Notes: generated by a model not told the origin, from the letters alone. A stretch of DNA of 64,000 bases from Euphorbia lathyris (GCF_963576675.1 NC_088915.1:43863501-43927500), one strand, 5' to 3'; shown: positions 22,117 to 35,205, counted from the first letter of the stretch. A program made the numbers and translations.

Positions 22117-23452
22117 TGTTGAAACACCTTTCCACATGATTTTGATTTGACAAAATTATTTAAGTAATTGATAAAAAATATTCTAACACATTAAATTTAA
22201 ATGCTTTGATTTATTCACACTAATGTGTTTGTTCAATGTTAAGTTTATTGATTTATAAGACATTAAGATATAAAGTCTAAAAGCCCATAAGTGAAAGTCA
22301 AGCCCAAGTCAACACATCAAGACCTCACGACCCAAGATTTCAAAACGCGGTCGTTTTGTACAAAGCACAAGCTCAGCTTGAAGAAGGATCGAGAAGCCTT
22401 CTCTCAATTGCTTAGAGATGAAGCTGCTGAGTGGAACGACAAGAAGTACAAGTCAGCGGCAAACAAGAACCAACTTCTAGACAAAGTATTTCTACTTTGG
22501 GTAAAGTTCAGAAGGCACAGGAAGCTGTCTAGAAGACTTTGCCAAATATGTCGAAACATTCTGTTTATCGAACGAAACGCTGCCGAGAACTGCCGTAGAC
22601 AGAAGATGCAAGAATCTCATTGGCCAACGACATTGAACAAGTACTGAGTGACAACGACATGAAGCCGTTTTCCTCCAATGGTTATTTCGAAATTCGAAAT
22701 TACCGGTGCTTGAAGTGTCACTATATAAAGGCCTCTCATTTGCTTCATTCGATGCAGATCTTCAATTAGTCGAAACGCTGACCAAATTTATACTCGAAGT
22801 TCTGTGAGAAAAGCAAAGCAAAAACCTTACACCAATTTCCAACTATTGTGTAAAAGTCTAGAGTGATTTCAATCATCTAAAGTGTCTTAGCAATTGTTGT
22901 TTAGGACAAACACTTTATCATTTCTAGAAGAATAGAAAGAAGAGGCTGAGTACTCGGTTATAGTACTCAGCGGTAGTTATAGGAGTGAGTAGAGGTATAG
23001 AGGAAGGTACTCTTGTATACTCAGCTTCTATTGTAAAAGGTTTCATGCTCTATCTTTAAAGAGCTCAGTAGAGAATTCAAAAAGTTCGGAACAAGTTCCG
23101 GGGACTGGACGTAGGCGGAGAGGCCGAACCAGGATATGTCTGCTGAGTAATATATTTCTAACCCTTAAACTCCTTTATATATTGCTTGCTATAAAACTGA
23201 CTAAGTAACGAACTCATGCTGAGTTGAGTGCACTAAGAAGCTGAGTTCAGGAATAGACTCTAAGTGCTATCTCCTGACTCAAGGAAAGAAACAGACTTAG
23301 TCACAAGTTGACTAAGCTTGTGTCTTAGAATTACTTAGCGCCGCTATGTAAACCTTTTCTTAAGAAAAGAAGTCAGCCTTAACGGACAAAATTTTAAATA
23401 GTTCCTATCCCCCCCCTTGGAACTAACCTTGTCACGTTATAAGGGACCAACA
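22117..23452 (+). repeat. E1 3' LTR
   Basis: It begins TGTTGAAACACC and ends ACCAACA. It is collinear with the 5' LTR; most differences are transitions plus a 2-base C-run change (near 23411). Confidence 0.93.
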
Positions 23453-23457
23453 TCCTT
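23453..23457. repeat. 5-bp target duplication of E1, right copy (tcctt)
   Basis: It matches 10159-10163 exactly. Confidence 0.9.
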
Positions 23458-25539
23458 CCGGACCCGCGAGTGAAGGAGCGGAACTCCCAAATAACGACCA
23501 AGCTCCGACGTTTTACCGATGCTCAACTCACCACAGATGAAATCTTGCAACCTCTCTGAGATGTTCGTAGAGAAACAAATCCTGGATTTCTGGAGACTGA
23601 TACGCTGCCCTGAGACGCCACAAAAATCATCCAACACTCCTTTAACAATTCTAGCTTGCACCACCAAGGCTTCCGACATTATAATAATGTCATCGGCGAA
23701 GAATATGTGCGAAAGGCTCGGGCCTCCTCATGAGATTTTGATCGCTTTCCAGCCCCCTGTTCTAGTTGCATCCGCGATGAGGTGGCTAAGCCGCTTGAGA
23801 CAGAGCACAAACAAGTAAGGCGATAAGGGCTCGCCCTACCGGAGTCCTCTAGTTGTAGTGAAAGCTTCAGTCATGTCCCCGTTCCAAAGCACTGAATAAT
23901 TGGGAGAAGTTACACATAGCATTATAACTCGTCTCAGATTCGGAGGAATACCAAGCATGTGTAGTGTATCTTCGAGGAAATTCCAGTTTAGTCTGTCATA
24001 TGCCTTCTTGAGATCGAGTTTCAGGATCATCATCCCTTTACGCCCTTGTTTCCTCTTAAGAGAATCAACAACCTCCTGCATAAGAATAATGTTATCCGTG
24101 ATCTGCCGGCCGGGGATAAAGCTGCTTTGATAAGGACAGATTAGATATTTCAAGTGGTCCTTCAACCTTTTCACGATAAAATTGGTAATAGCTTTATAAA
24201 GCATGTTGCAAAGACTAATGGGCCTAAACTGCCCCAATTCCTCAGGATGATCCGTTTTAGGGATGAGGGTAATAAGTGTGTCGTTAAGTTGATCAACAAG
24301 CCTTCCATTATTCAATGCGTTCAAAACACACTCGCTGGCATTTTGGCCGATAGTACCCTAAAGAGCCTGATAAAATTTGGCATGAAACCCATCTGGCCCA
24401 GGTGCTTTTAGCGGAGCCATCTCAAAAATATCATCCCTGACCTCTTCAATCGTAAAATCACCACTCAGTCTCTCCAGTCCTCCTGGTTGCCATTGTGGAA
24501 AAATAGTATCTGTTTTCAGCCTCGGTCTGATCGGCCATTCATCGTGGTACAACGCCTGAAAGGAGTCCCGAGCAAGCTGCAATAAGGCCGGTTTCTCCCA
24601 AACCCAAAGCCCATTTGCGTCGCGCAGCCCTTCAATTCTATTACGTCGCCGACGTATTATGGTAGAGGTATGGAAGAACGAGGTATTCCTGTACCCACAT
24701 TCGATCCATTTGGCTCGTGATTTCTGAAACCATAGGACTTCTTCTTAATTCAAGACCTCTTCCAACTCTTTCTGGAGTTTCTGTTCTAATTTCATGAGCC
24801 CAGGAGCCAGTCTGAAGTCTAGGGTGCAATGAATCCCGTCTATACGGGCTTGTAGGCGCTGCTTGCGGTAGAAGATATTACCAAAAACAGTTTTGTTCCA
24901 CGTCAAGAGATCCTCTCTAGCCTCCTTTAACCCCATCCTCATTCCCTGAGTGCCGTTCCAGTTTGAATCGAAGAATCGTCTGAAGTCAGGATGCAGCAGC
25001 CATGCCGCCTGGAACCGGAACAGACGGTTAGGAGACATTGGGCTAGCTGTCCTCGTATGGACAACTATAGATGAGTGATCAGAATGGATGTGTGGAAGAT
25101 GTCTCACGTACGCCTCCGGAAACGCACTCCGCCAATCCACATTACACAAGGCTCTATCTAGTCGGCATGCGACTCTCGTGCGAGTAGTCAGACCTCTCGC
25201 CCAAGAAAAGGCAGAACCCACATATCCTAAATCAATCAAGTTCAACAAATTGATCCAGTCGGCAAACATCGTGCAGCGACTCGCAGTTGGTCCAGCTCCT
25301 CCTCTTTTCTCATTCACAGCCTTGATGCAGTTATAGTCACCTGCTAACATCCAGGGTCCCGAGACTTTCTGCTGTATCAATCTCATTTCTTCCATGAAGA
25401 GTCTTTTGTAAGTTGTTTGGGGTCGAACATAGACCGCCGTGAACAGGAACTCTTTCCCAGAGTCAGGTCCGGTTTTTAGCGAAACTCTCGAGTGGATATA
25501 ATGCTCATTCCGTGACAGAACTGACACCTCAACCCTGAC
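23458..25539 (-). pseudogene. LINE A ORF2, middle part: endonuclease and reverse transcriptase
   Basis: On the minus strand, the endonuclease continues (25527-24745) with WMLAGDYNCI, FSWARGL, RLDRALCN and the catalytic HSDHSSIVV. RT follows with APLKAPGPDGFHAKFYQAL, LITLIPK, RPISLCNMLYK, FIPGRQITDNI (24324-23836) and the active site HIFFADDIII (near 23695). The piece ends in LGRYLGVPLLHSRVRKD at the E1 insertion. Stops at 24745 (TAA), 24358 (TAG, at a Trp position) and 23836 (TAG, at the Gln of RQGEPLSPY) break it. Confidence 0.9.
25535..25539. repeat. 5-bp target duplication of E2, left copy (ctgac)
   Basis: ctgac is present here and at 34979-34983, flanking E2 inside the LINE A endonuclease. 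Confidence 0.9.
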
Positions 25540-27408
25540 TGTTGGGGTTTAGTGTCCTATAGATAATTGTTCTAGGATACAAACTTAATGTAAATGAATT
25601 GTTCTTTATATCATTTGTTTTAATGAGATATATGTTTTATAACTATATAAAGGCAATCCCTTTTAAGCACTAAATAAAGTCTAATAAAAGGAAATCCGTA
25701 AGTTTGTTTAAAGTGATTATAAAGTGTTCATACAAGCATGAAGTGAGACAAAACTTTATAATAAACTAATAAACTTAAAACCACCCCAAGTCAAGTGATA
25801 TGTTTAGGATTGATATATCACTGTTGAGACTTGTATGTAACAATGACTTCTGTCCGACAGAAAGCTGATCTCACAAGCTTCATATATACAGATATCTGGA
25901 CAGTTACATAGATCCGGTGAAACGTCGTTCATTAGGATTGGGGATCCGATTTGAGATAACAGGATGGGTAGATTCATCCTTGTCACCTGTTCATCTCATT
26001 GGTATTAATAGGTATAACTAATCCTCAGACTCAAAGGAATGTTAATTGGTCATCCTGAATTACTGAATGTGAGACTTTGATCCTGCTGTCCCACGATCCT
26101 TAACAGAGATGACTCTGGGGTGTGAACGGCAAAGGTTGGGTGTCACAGGAGGTAATATCAGGGTAGTTATACATTGGATTGAGCATTTATCACTCCCGAT
26201 TAATGGGAGATACATCCAAGGATCGCTTGTGGAAGACTCGACTCTAAATCCTTGCAAGGTGATAGCTTAAGAGTAAGAAATACAGATTTCACTTAACCTA
26301 TCTATTTGAGTTGACTCGGCCTATACAAGTAAAACGAACGTCTCGCTATATGTGACTTGACATCACCCATAGTCATAAGATTCAGTTCAAGGATGTAGTT
26401 GATAAAGGATCGAATTATACTGTAACTAATACGGAAAGGTTAACGACAGAATCAACCTGTCTTCTTAACGGAATCTGGGGGAATGATTACAGACTTGCCA
26501 ATAACATACTCAGTACATCATTCCGTTATGCAAGGATTAAATATAATTCTTGAAGAAATTAATTTAATAGTTGCATACGGCTAGAAGTAGTAAGAACCTA
26601 ATGGATCACACATAAGACTTGGAACCAAAAGAGAGATGGATGTCATTAATAGATGGAAGCCCAATTGAGCCCAGTAAGGCCCATTTAATTAGAGGGGGGG
26701 GGGGGGGCCGAAATTTATATGTAATAATAAGGAATTATTTTAATTCCATTAATCCTAATTTGATTAGGAATATGAATTAAATTAATTAAGAGATAATTAA
26801 GTTAGGAGTTTTAATTAGATTAATATACTCCTATTATTATCCAATTAGGTTATTTATTATTATCCTAGATATATTAGATATATAATGAGATAATAATTGG
26901 GAATTCTATTCCGAATTGAATTCTTATTAAGTAACCTATTCCTATCTAATTAGGGTTTAGATACAAGTGATTATATATACCCCCCTACTACATGAATTTC
27001 GACTAAGCCAATAAGACTCCCCTTTGTGATTTTCGAAATTTACAAGTAAGAGAGAGAAAGAGAATTTGACTCCCCTAGTTCGTGGACAAGAATTCATACG
27101 GCTTCCATCGATCGATTAATTTCATCTATCTCCTTTTTCTTTGATCTTGTGTTGGTTAATTAGAGGCAATCTATTTTGGTTGCATCTCATACGGTTGATT
27201 CTTACTTAACCTCACCGTGTTTTACTTCGTGCTTGGGAACTCGGAGAAGAGTTGTGGACGCTTCATTAAAAACGGTAGATTGTTCTTCAAAAGGTATTTC
27301 TTCTTATCCCTCTTTATATGAAATAACGATTAACGGATCCTATGGTTAAAAGGAAGTAGGCTAAAAATTTTATATTTCCGCTGCTATACCTTAGCCTAAT
27401 TTCCTTCA
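25540..27408 (+). repeat. E2 5' LTR
   Basis: TG..CA ends. A TATA-like TATATATA lies at 26972-26979. A run of 14 G (26694-26707) replaces the 7 G of the 3' LTR. Antisense ORFs repeated in each LTR copy of this family are not taken as genes. Confidence 0.93.
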
Positions 27409-27409
27409 G

Positions 27410-27422
27410 TGGTATCAGAGCC
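27410..27422 (+). other. E2 primer binding site
   Basis: TGGTATCAGAGCC begins one base after the 5' LTR, matching the initiator Met tRNA 3' end. Confidence 0.9.
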
Positions 27423-29197
27423 ATCGTTAAATCCGTTATTTCATATATGAAAATTTAGAAGTTTTTCAATAGGATTGAATAAATATTTATAGTTAGGATT
27501 AATTAACAAATTGTTTGATTAATTAATTCTAAAGATAAATAAATTTTAATTAATTGTTAATTAAAATAGATTATGCGTATGTTCCTAATTATTTCGGTTG
27601 ATAATCATTATAACAAAATCTATTAGTTTTATAGTTAGGTTAATAAAATTAGTTTTATTAATTCTAAAAGATAAAACGGAAATCTATTATAGTTTTTCCT
27701 ATTTCTGAAAATCATTTTTAAAACCGTTTTAAAATCTGATATATATATATATGTTTTATATTAAAAAATATATATATATATAAATACGACAGCGGCTCGG
27801 GTCGCGCCTCACGGCGCGACCAGCCGCGTGCGCAGCCGCGGGGCTGCTGCCAAACGGCAGCAGCCCGGCTTTGGGCCCCGGCCCGAATCCCACTTGATTT
27901 TAATCGTTAAAATCGGCTTGAATATAATTTGTATATATAAATATATGTTTCGGAAATTAATAGTTTTCTGTTTTGATTATCGAATGAAGATTCGTTTAAA
28001 AGTTTGTTTTTACCAAGTTGTAAATCAAAGTGTTAAATGAATTGAAATCAAAATAATTGGGACATGCATAATCGACGTTTTATATGGTTATATTAATCTA
28101 AGAATTAATATAAAGATACAAAACGATTAGAAGTAAAATTGGATGAAAGTTAATTTGACGAGTTAATGTGATTAACCTAAATATTACATAAGACGGTTAT
28201 GTAATCAACCAATTAAATTTATTTAATTGAGTCTATACATGTTTGGAGTTATGGACATATTTGGACCCTCTTTTAGTCTTTTGGTATTTTTGAAATAGGG
28301 CATGCGCGTCCTGCCTTTCTACTATCTATTGTAATTTCTCCTCTCATCTGATTCCCTTCAATTCAATTGAAGTTTTCTTATAGTAGTATAGAAATTAATA
28401 TGTAATTTCAAGGCGCCATGGAGAAGACAGAGGACCTAAAGAGAAATATGTAATAGTTAGTATTTTCTTAGGTTTGCCCTTTTATTCCGTCTCTGGCTCG
28501 ACGGAATAATTTAGATGATATGTCCATAACGCCAATGTATGTGAATGTATGTGTCTGATGTATGCTAAAGCAAATCAAGACTAAGTTAGATTATGAGACT
28601 TAAATAAAATCCCTCGTTAAAAAGTTAAGTAAATAAGCAAGTTATTAAAATCGGTTGCCCCTTCCTAATATTATAATTCAGCCGGCATTACTGGGGGCCT
28701 TTGGGTTGTTGAGAAAACTCAAGCTCGGGGTCTTATGGTAACACCTGAATTATCGAAAATCATTCTTTCATGAATATGGGGTAATACTTAAATTAGATTA
28801 TGATAATTGGACGAGCAAACTCATGTTGTCATAAACTAATGGGCAATATGGTTGGGATTAATGTGAATATCATATTAGTTACTAATGTGGTTAGTAACCC
28901 AATAACCTAGGAGTCACATTCAAGATGTGATTGATTACATGAATCTACCTAACAAATGAGACTAGCTTGTTGAGCAAACTCAAGGCGATATCTCAGGAGT
29001 TAGGATCCTAGCTCACTAAAGGATTTGTGAAATTCTTCGAATTAATATGGAGGGCTATTAATTTGGCAAAATAGTGGGAGCAATCTAAAATAAATTAAAA
29101 GGCCTACAATTTTAGATTGTTATACTTTAAAGCAAATGAATGACATACGTTTACTCTTTCTCACTCTCAGGTTTTGTTTAAACACACTCTTAAAATC
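27423..29197 (+). other. E2 long untranslated leader
   Basis: About 1.8 kb without a plausible ORF, mostly AT-rich. It contains TA microsatellites (27741-27782) flanking a GC-rich island of about 100 bases (27787-27890) that folds into hairpins. The short ORF 27828-28040 over the island is judged incidental. Confidence 0.7.
27800..27866 (+). promoter_or_regulatory. GC-rich hairpins in the E2 leader
   Basis: Hairpin 1 pairs ggtcgcgcc (27800-27808) with ggcgcgacc (27813-27821) around a tcac loop. Hairpin 2 pairs gggctgctgcc (27841-27851) with ggcagcagccc (27856-27866) around an aaac loop. Both stems are perfect. Counterparts exist in the E5 leader near 62010-62110. A packaging, dimerisation or translation role is only inference. 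Confidence 0.55.
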
Positions 29198-30121
29198 ATG
29201 ACTAAAACCAATCTGCAAAACATTCTTACCGATAACAAACTGAATGGTTCAAACTTCACCGACTGGTTTCGTAACCTCAAAATTGTTTTGAAGTTCGAGA
29301 AAATTGGCTATGTACTTGATACACCGATACCCCCTGTCCCTGAAGATGATGCTCCTATCGAGGAAATTGATGCTGATCAAAAGCACAAGGCTGATGACGA
29401 TCATGCCGGATGCATCATTCTTGCATCGATGACATCGGAATTACAAAGGCAACATGAGGAGATGAATGCCAATTCCATCATCATGCACCTAAAGGAATTG
29501 TTTGGGAAACAAACCAGGTGCGAACGCTACGAGATATCCAAGTTGTTATATCGTTGCAGGATGCAAGAGGGCACATCAGTCATGACACATTGTGTCAAGA
29601 TGATTGGCTACATTACCAAACTTTCTAGTATTGGATTTGCGATGGATAACGAATTAAGTGTAGACTTAATTCTTCAATCCCTCCCAGAAAGTTATTCACA
29701 GTTCATTATGAACTATCAGATGAATGACTTGCAAACCTCTCTTGAAGAGCTTGCAAATATGCTCAAGTCAGTTGAGCCCAATATGAAGAAAGACAAGACC
29801 ATACCGGCTCTTGTAATTGAGGGATCAAAGAAAAGGAAAGGGAATTTTCCCAATCCTATACATCCCAAGAAAGGTAAGAAAGTTGTGTCCAAGGGAAAGG
29901 AAGTGAAGAAGCCCAAAGGAGAGTGCCACTTCTGTGGTAAAGACGGGCATTGGAAGAGAAACTGCAAGGAGTATCTAGCCACCCTCAAGAAGGGAAAAGG
30001 CGGTGCTTCTACATCTGGTATGTTTTATATTGAAATAAATACAGTTTCACAGTCTGAATCTTGGGTACTTGATACCGGATGTGGATCTCATATTTGTACA
30101 AATATGCAGGAGCTAAATTAG
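29198..30121 (+). pseudogene. E2 gag and start of protease
   Basis: The ATG at 29198 (MTKTNLQNILTDNKLNGSNF) is the usual copia Gag start; an in-frame ATG at 29174 is also possible. The Gag core (FTDWFRNLKIVLKFEKIGYV; LKELFGKQTRCERYEISKLL; LILQSLPESY) is followed by a Lys-rich linker, one CCHC knuckle (CHFCGKDGHWKRNC) and the protease start with active-site SWVLDTGCGSHIC. It ends at TAG 30119, just inside the protease. A frameshift follows at about 30145-30160. Confidence 0.88.
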
Positions 30122-33102
30122 ACTAAGGAACTAAAGAAAGGAAGCATAACTTACGAGTAGGAAATGGAGCAAGAGTTGCCGCCCTCGCAATTGGAGATTA
30201 TGTTTTACCTTTGCCCTCTGGGCTTGTAATAGAATTAAGGAATTGTTTATACGTTCCTGAGATGTCTCGTAACATTATTTCTATTAGCCGTCTTATTGAC
30301 GACGGTTTTCATATTTCAATAAAAGACAAGAGTTGCAATTTTTATAAAGATTCGATCTTTTATTTTTCAGGAATTTCACAAAATGGGATTTATGTGTTAG
30401 ATAACAAAATTCCTGCTTTTGCAATTGATACCAAAAGACATAAGCTAGATAATTCAACTTACTTGTGGAATTGTCGTTTAGGCCATATAAACAAGAGACG
30501 CATGCTAAAGCTACATTCAGATGGGCTTATAGATCCAATCGATTCCGAATCATTGGAAACATGCGAATCATGTTTAAAAGGTAAAATGACAAAGACACCC
30601 TTTAGCAATAAATGTGAGCGTGTATCAGACACTCTAGGACTCATTCATTCAGATGTATGCGGTCCTATGTCGGTCCAAGCAAGAGGAGGATTCGGATACT
30701 TTATAAGCTTCATAGATGACCATACTCGATATGGTTACATCTACTTGATGAGGCACAAATCAGAAGCTTTTGACAAGTTCAAATGCTTCAAGAATGAAGT
30801 GGAAAATCAATTAGGAAAGAAAATAAAGACGCTTTGATCCGATCGAGGTGGCGAATATCTTTCTGATGATTTTCTGAATTATCTAACTGAATGTGGGATA
30901 TGCTCACAATGGACACCTCCCTATACACCACAACACAATGGTGTATCCGAGAGGAGAAACCGTACCCTATTAGATATGGTACGATCCATGATGAGCATGG
31001 CCTTACTTCCAAAGACGTTCTAGGGCTATGCCTTAGAAACTGCCCTCTTCACCCTGAACCGAGTACCAACTAAATCCGCTAGTTCCACACCATATGAATT
31101 GTTCGTTGGTAGGAAACCCGTGTTCTCGTTTGTGAGAGTATGGGGTTGTTCAGCGTATGTCAAACGCATTGCGTCCGAAAAATTAGATTCTAAATCTGAT
31201 AAATGTTTCTTCATTGGATATCCCAAGGAAACCATAGGGTATTACTTCTATCATCCAGATGATCAGAAAGTAATAGTATCCAAGCACGCAACCTTCTTAG
31301 AGAAAGAGTTTCTCGAAGAAACACAAAAGGGAAGCGTGATTGAACTCGACGAAGTTCAAGAAGAAGAAACACCGACTGAAACAACCGAAGCGGTTGAGGT
31401 ACCCGAAGTAGTCCCATTAGATGAGACTCCAGTGTCACCTATTCGTAGATCATGAAGAGTTCGTGAACTCCCAGTTAGATATGGTTTTCTAGTGGGAGAT
31501 GATAATGAGGTTCCCGTGTTAGACGACGAACCCGAAAACTACGAAGAGGCTCTTACTAGTCCAGATTCTAAAGCATGGCTTGAGGCCATGGATTCTGAAA
31601 TGGATTCCATGTATACTAACCAAGTGTGGACTTTGGTTGATCCACCCGAAGGGATAATTCCCATTGGGTGCAGGTGGATCTTCAAAAAGAAGACTAACAT
31701 GGATGGAAAGGTTAGCACCTACAAAGCTAGGTTAGTAGCGAAAGGATATCGTCAGAAGCAAGGAATTGATTATAACGAAACTTTCTCTCCTGTGGCTATG
31801 TCCAAATCAATCAGAATCATGCTTGCAATTGCCGCTCATTTTGATTATGAGATTTGGCAAATGGATGTGAAAACAGCTTTCCTAAACGGAAACCTGCTTG
31901 AGGATGTATATATGATGCAGCCTGAAGGTTTCATATCGAAGGATGCAAATAAAGTTTGCAAACTTCAGAGATCCATTTATGGACTCAAGCAAGCATCTAG
32001 AAGCTGGAATAAGCGTTTTGACCAAACCATAAAACAATTTGGTTTCGAACAAAATTGCGAAGAAGCTTGCATTTACAAGAAAGCAAGTGGGAGCTCTATA
32101 GCATTTCTCATACTATATGTGGACGATATACTGTTAATGGGAAATGACATTGCTCTATTACAGTCGGTAAAAGTATGGTTATCCGGTAACTTCTCAATGA
32201 AAGACCTTGGTGAAGCAGCTTATATACTTGGTATAAAGATCTATAGAGATAGATCGAGAAGACTGCTTGGTCTTTCACAGGCTACATACATTGAAAAGGT
32301 GCTAAATCGGTTTAGCATGCTTGAATCGAAATGAGGTAACTTACCCATGCTACATGGAGTAAAGTTAAACAATCATCAATGTCCTAAAACTGATGATGAC
32401 AAACGACGCATGGCTGTAGTCCCGTACGCCAGCGCGATCGGTTCGATTATGTATGCTATGCTATGCACTAGACCTGACGTAGCGTTCGCGTTATCTGTAA
32501 CGAGTCGTTACCAAGGGAATCCGGGAGACGAGCATTGGATTGCCGTCAAGAACATTCTTAAGTACTTGAGAAGGACTAAAGATATGTTCCTAGTGTACGG
32601 AGAAGGAGATCTGAAAATTGAAGGATTTTCAGACGCTAGTCATCTCACAGATGAGAATGATTTTAAATCCCAATCAGGATACCTGTTTATCTTGAATGGG
32701 GGCGCGGTCAGTTGGAAGAGTTCCAAGCAGGGAAGCGTAGCTTTCTCTACGACCGAGTCAGAGTACATCGCTGCTGCGGAAGCAGCAAAGGAAGCAGTTT
32801 GGATTAGAAAGTTCATTACAGAACTAGGTGTGGTGCCTGACATTGTCAATCCCATTACTCTGTACTGTGATAACAATGGAGCCATTGCGCAAGCAAAGGA
32901 ACCACGGTCTCATAATGCATCCAAGCACTACCTAAAGCGATACCACATCATAAGAGAGATTGTGGCTAGAGGAGATGTGAGAATAGAAAGAGTACCTACA
33001 GAGGACAACGTTGCAGATCCGTTGACAAAGCTTTTAGCCCAGAAAGTACATGATCGTCATTTAACTTCTACTGGGATAAGTTTTAGAAATAATTGGCTTT
33101 AG
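30122..33102 (+). pseudogene. E2 pol: protease end, integrase, RT, RNase H
   Basis: From 30211 one frame runs to 33102 with four in-frame stops: TGA 30835, TAG 31021, TGA 31453, TGA 32332. It holds GAG-pre-integrase (NCRLGHINKRRM, CESCLKGK), integrase DDE (SFIDDHTRYG; SDRGGEY directly after the first stop; NGVSERRNRT), RT (MDVKTAFLNG, IYGLKQASRSWN, LYVDDILLMG near 32116) and RNase H (GFSDASHL, STTESEYIAAAEAAKE, DPLTKLL). The stops at 30835, 31021 and 31453 fit CGA or TGG codons changed by C-to-T. Apart from these the frame is whole, so decay is recent. Confidence 0.92.
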
Positions 33103-33116
33103 TCCAAGTGGGAGTA
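33103..33116 (+). other. E2 polypurine tract
   Basis: The purine-rich aagtgggagta ends directly at the 3' LTR start (33117). Confidence 0.7.
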
Positions 33117-34978
33117 TGTTGGGGTTTAGTGTCCTATAGACAATTGTTCTAGGATACAAACTTAATGCAAATGAATTGTTCTTTATATCATTTGTTTTAA
33201 TGAGATATATGTTTTATAACTATATAAAGGCAATCCCTTTTAAGCACTAAATAAAGTCTAATAAAAGGAAATCCGTAAGTTTGTTTAAACTGATTATAAA
33301 GTGTTCATACAAGCATGAAGTGAGACAAAACTTTATAATAAACTAATAAACTTAAAACCACCCCAAGTCAAGTGATATGTTTAGGATTGATATATCACTG
33401 TTGAGACTTGTATGTAACAATGTCTTATGTCCGACATAAAGCTGATCTCATAAGCTTCATATATACAGATATCTGGACAGTTACATAGATCCGGTGAAAC
33501 GTCGTTCATTAGGATTGGGGATCCGATTTGAGATAACAGGATGGGTAGATTCATCCTTGTCACCTGTTCATCTCATTGGTATTAATAGGTATAACTAATC
33601 CTCAGACTCAAAGGAATGTTAATTGGTCATCCTGAATTACTGAATGTGAGACTTTGATCCTGCTGTCCCACGATCCTTAACAGAGATGACTCTGGGGTGT
33701 GAACGGCAAAGGTTGGGTGTCACAGGAGGTAATATCAGGGTAGTTATACATTGGATTGAGCATTTATCACTCCCGATTAATGGGAGATACATCCAAGGAT
33801 CGCTTGTGGAAGACTCGACTCTAAATCCTTGCAAGGTGATAGCTTAAGAGTAAGAAATACAGATTTCACTTAACCTATCTATTTGAGTTGACTCGGCCTA
33901 TACAAGTAAAACGAACGTCTCGCTATATGTGACTTGACATCACCCATAGTCATAAGATTCAGTTCAACGATGTAGTTGATAAAGGATCGAATTATACTGT
34001 AACTAATACGGAAAGGTTAACGACAGAATCAACCTGTCTTCTTAACGGACTCTAGGGGAATGATTACAGACTTGCCAATAACATACTCAGTACATCATTC
34101 CGTTATGCAAGGATTAAATATAATTCTTGAAGAAATTAATTTAATAGTTGCATACGGCCAGAAGTAGTAAGAACCTAATGGATCACACATAAGACTTGGA
34201 ACCAAAAGAGAGATGGATGTCATTAATAGATGGAAGCCCAATTGAGCCCAGTAAGGCCCATTTAATTAGAGGGGGGGCCGAAATTTATATGTAATAATAA
34301 GGAATTATTTTAATTCCATTAATCCTAATTTGATTAGGAATATGAATTAAATTAATTAAGAGATAATTAAGTTAGGAGTTTTAATTAGATTAATATACTC
34401 CTATTATTATCCAATTAGGTTATTTATTATTATCCTAGATATATTAGATATATAATGAGATAATAATTGGGAATTCTATTCCGAATTGAATTCCTATTAA
34501 GTAACCTATTCCTATCTAACTAGGGTTTAGATACAAGTGATTATATATACCCCCCTACTACATGAATTTCGATTAAGCCAATAAGACTCCCCTTTGTGAT
34601 TTTCGAAATTTACAAGTAAGAGAGAGAAAGAGAATTCGACTCCCCTAGTTCATGGACAAGAATTCATACGGCTTCCATCGATCGATTAATTTCATCTATC
34701 TCCTTTTTCTTTGATCTTGTGTTGGTTAATTAGAGGCAATCTATTTTGGTTGCATCTCATACGGTTGATTCTTACTTAACCTCACCGTGTTTTACTTCGT
34801 GCTTGGGAACTCGGAGAAGAGTTGTGGGCGCTTCATTAACAATGGTAGATTGTTCTTCAAAAGGTATTTCTTCTTATCCCTCTTTATATGAAATAACGAT
34901 TAACGGATCCTATGGTTAAAAGGAAGTAGGCTAAATTTTTTATATTTCCGCTGCTATACCTTAGCCTAATTTTCTTCA
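33117..34978 (+). repeat. E2 3' LTR
   Basis: Collinear with the 5' LTR, TG..CA ends, followed by the ctgac duplication at 34979-34983. Confidence 0.93.
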
Positions 34979-34983
34979 CTGAC
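34979..34983. repeat. 5-bp target duplication of E2, right copy (ctgac)
   Basis: It matches 25535-25539 exactly. Confidence 0.9.
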
Positions 34984-35205
34984 GTCATCCCAAAAAATCC
35001 AAATACCACCCCGAAACCCGTCGGCTTCCACAATTTCCATCCTACTGAAGTTGAGCCTCTTCTGTAGGTTCCCAGCTCTGGACCCTGGTATCCTGGTCTC
35101 AAGGAGAACAGGGATATCCGGCTTCTTATTCTTAATAAAATGTCCCAAAGTGCGCTGAAAAGGTTTGCTCCCCGCGCCAAAGCAGTTCCAAATAAAGACT
35201 GACAT
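34984..35205 (-). pseudogene. LINE A ORF2, 5' end: endonuclease start
   Basis: ATG at 35205-35203 begins MSVFIWNCFGAGSKPFQRTL, the typical plant L1 endonuclease opening, then PDIPVLLETRIPGS (metal-site Glu) and GGIWIFWDDV. It is cut by E2 at the end of this piece and continues at 25539. The 35206-35439 spacer between the two LINE ORFs is noncoding. Confidence 0.88.

Larger units (their letters stand above)
10164..23452 (+). mobile_element. E1: Sirevirus-like Ty1/copia retrotransposon with envelope-like ORF
   Basis: The 13.3-kb element has LTRs of 1334 and 1336 bases, an initiator-Met-type primer site, and the copia gene order gag, protease, integrase, RT, RNase H. A roughly 1-kb-codon envelope-like gene follows before the 3' LTR. 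Large size, the extra gene after pol and repeated polypurine motifs before the 3' LTR are Sirevirus traits from general knowledge. By eye the LTRs differ at about 35-40 positions (near 2.8%). The 5' part contains a second LTR-end/PBS/gag. All genes are broken, so it is not autonomous now. Confidence 0.9.
25540..34978 (+). mobile_element. E2: Ty1/copia retrotransposon with long leader
   Basis: The 9.4-kb element has LTRs of 1869 and 1862 bases (TGTTGGGGTTTAGTGTCC ... TTCA), a Met-type primer site, a 1.8-kb leader, gag and pol, and a short purine tract before the 3' LTR. By eye the LTRs differ at about 22 positions plus a G-run (near 1.2%), so it is younger than E1. The same LTR family occurs at 53862 (solo) and 59812. 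Pol is one long frame with four stops. Confidence 0.92.

Noticed and set aside
24641..24829. Separate short ORF within LINE A ORF2
   Set aside because: Out-of-frame overlap of the endonuclease-RT linker; no independent support.
25804..26257. Small ORFs recurring in every LTR of the E2 family (also 33381, 55236, 60338)
   Set aside because: They recur because the LTRs are homologous; lengths and frames drift between copies and no start context or domain is seen.
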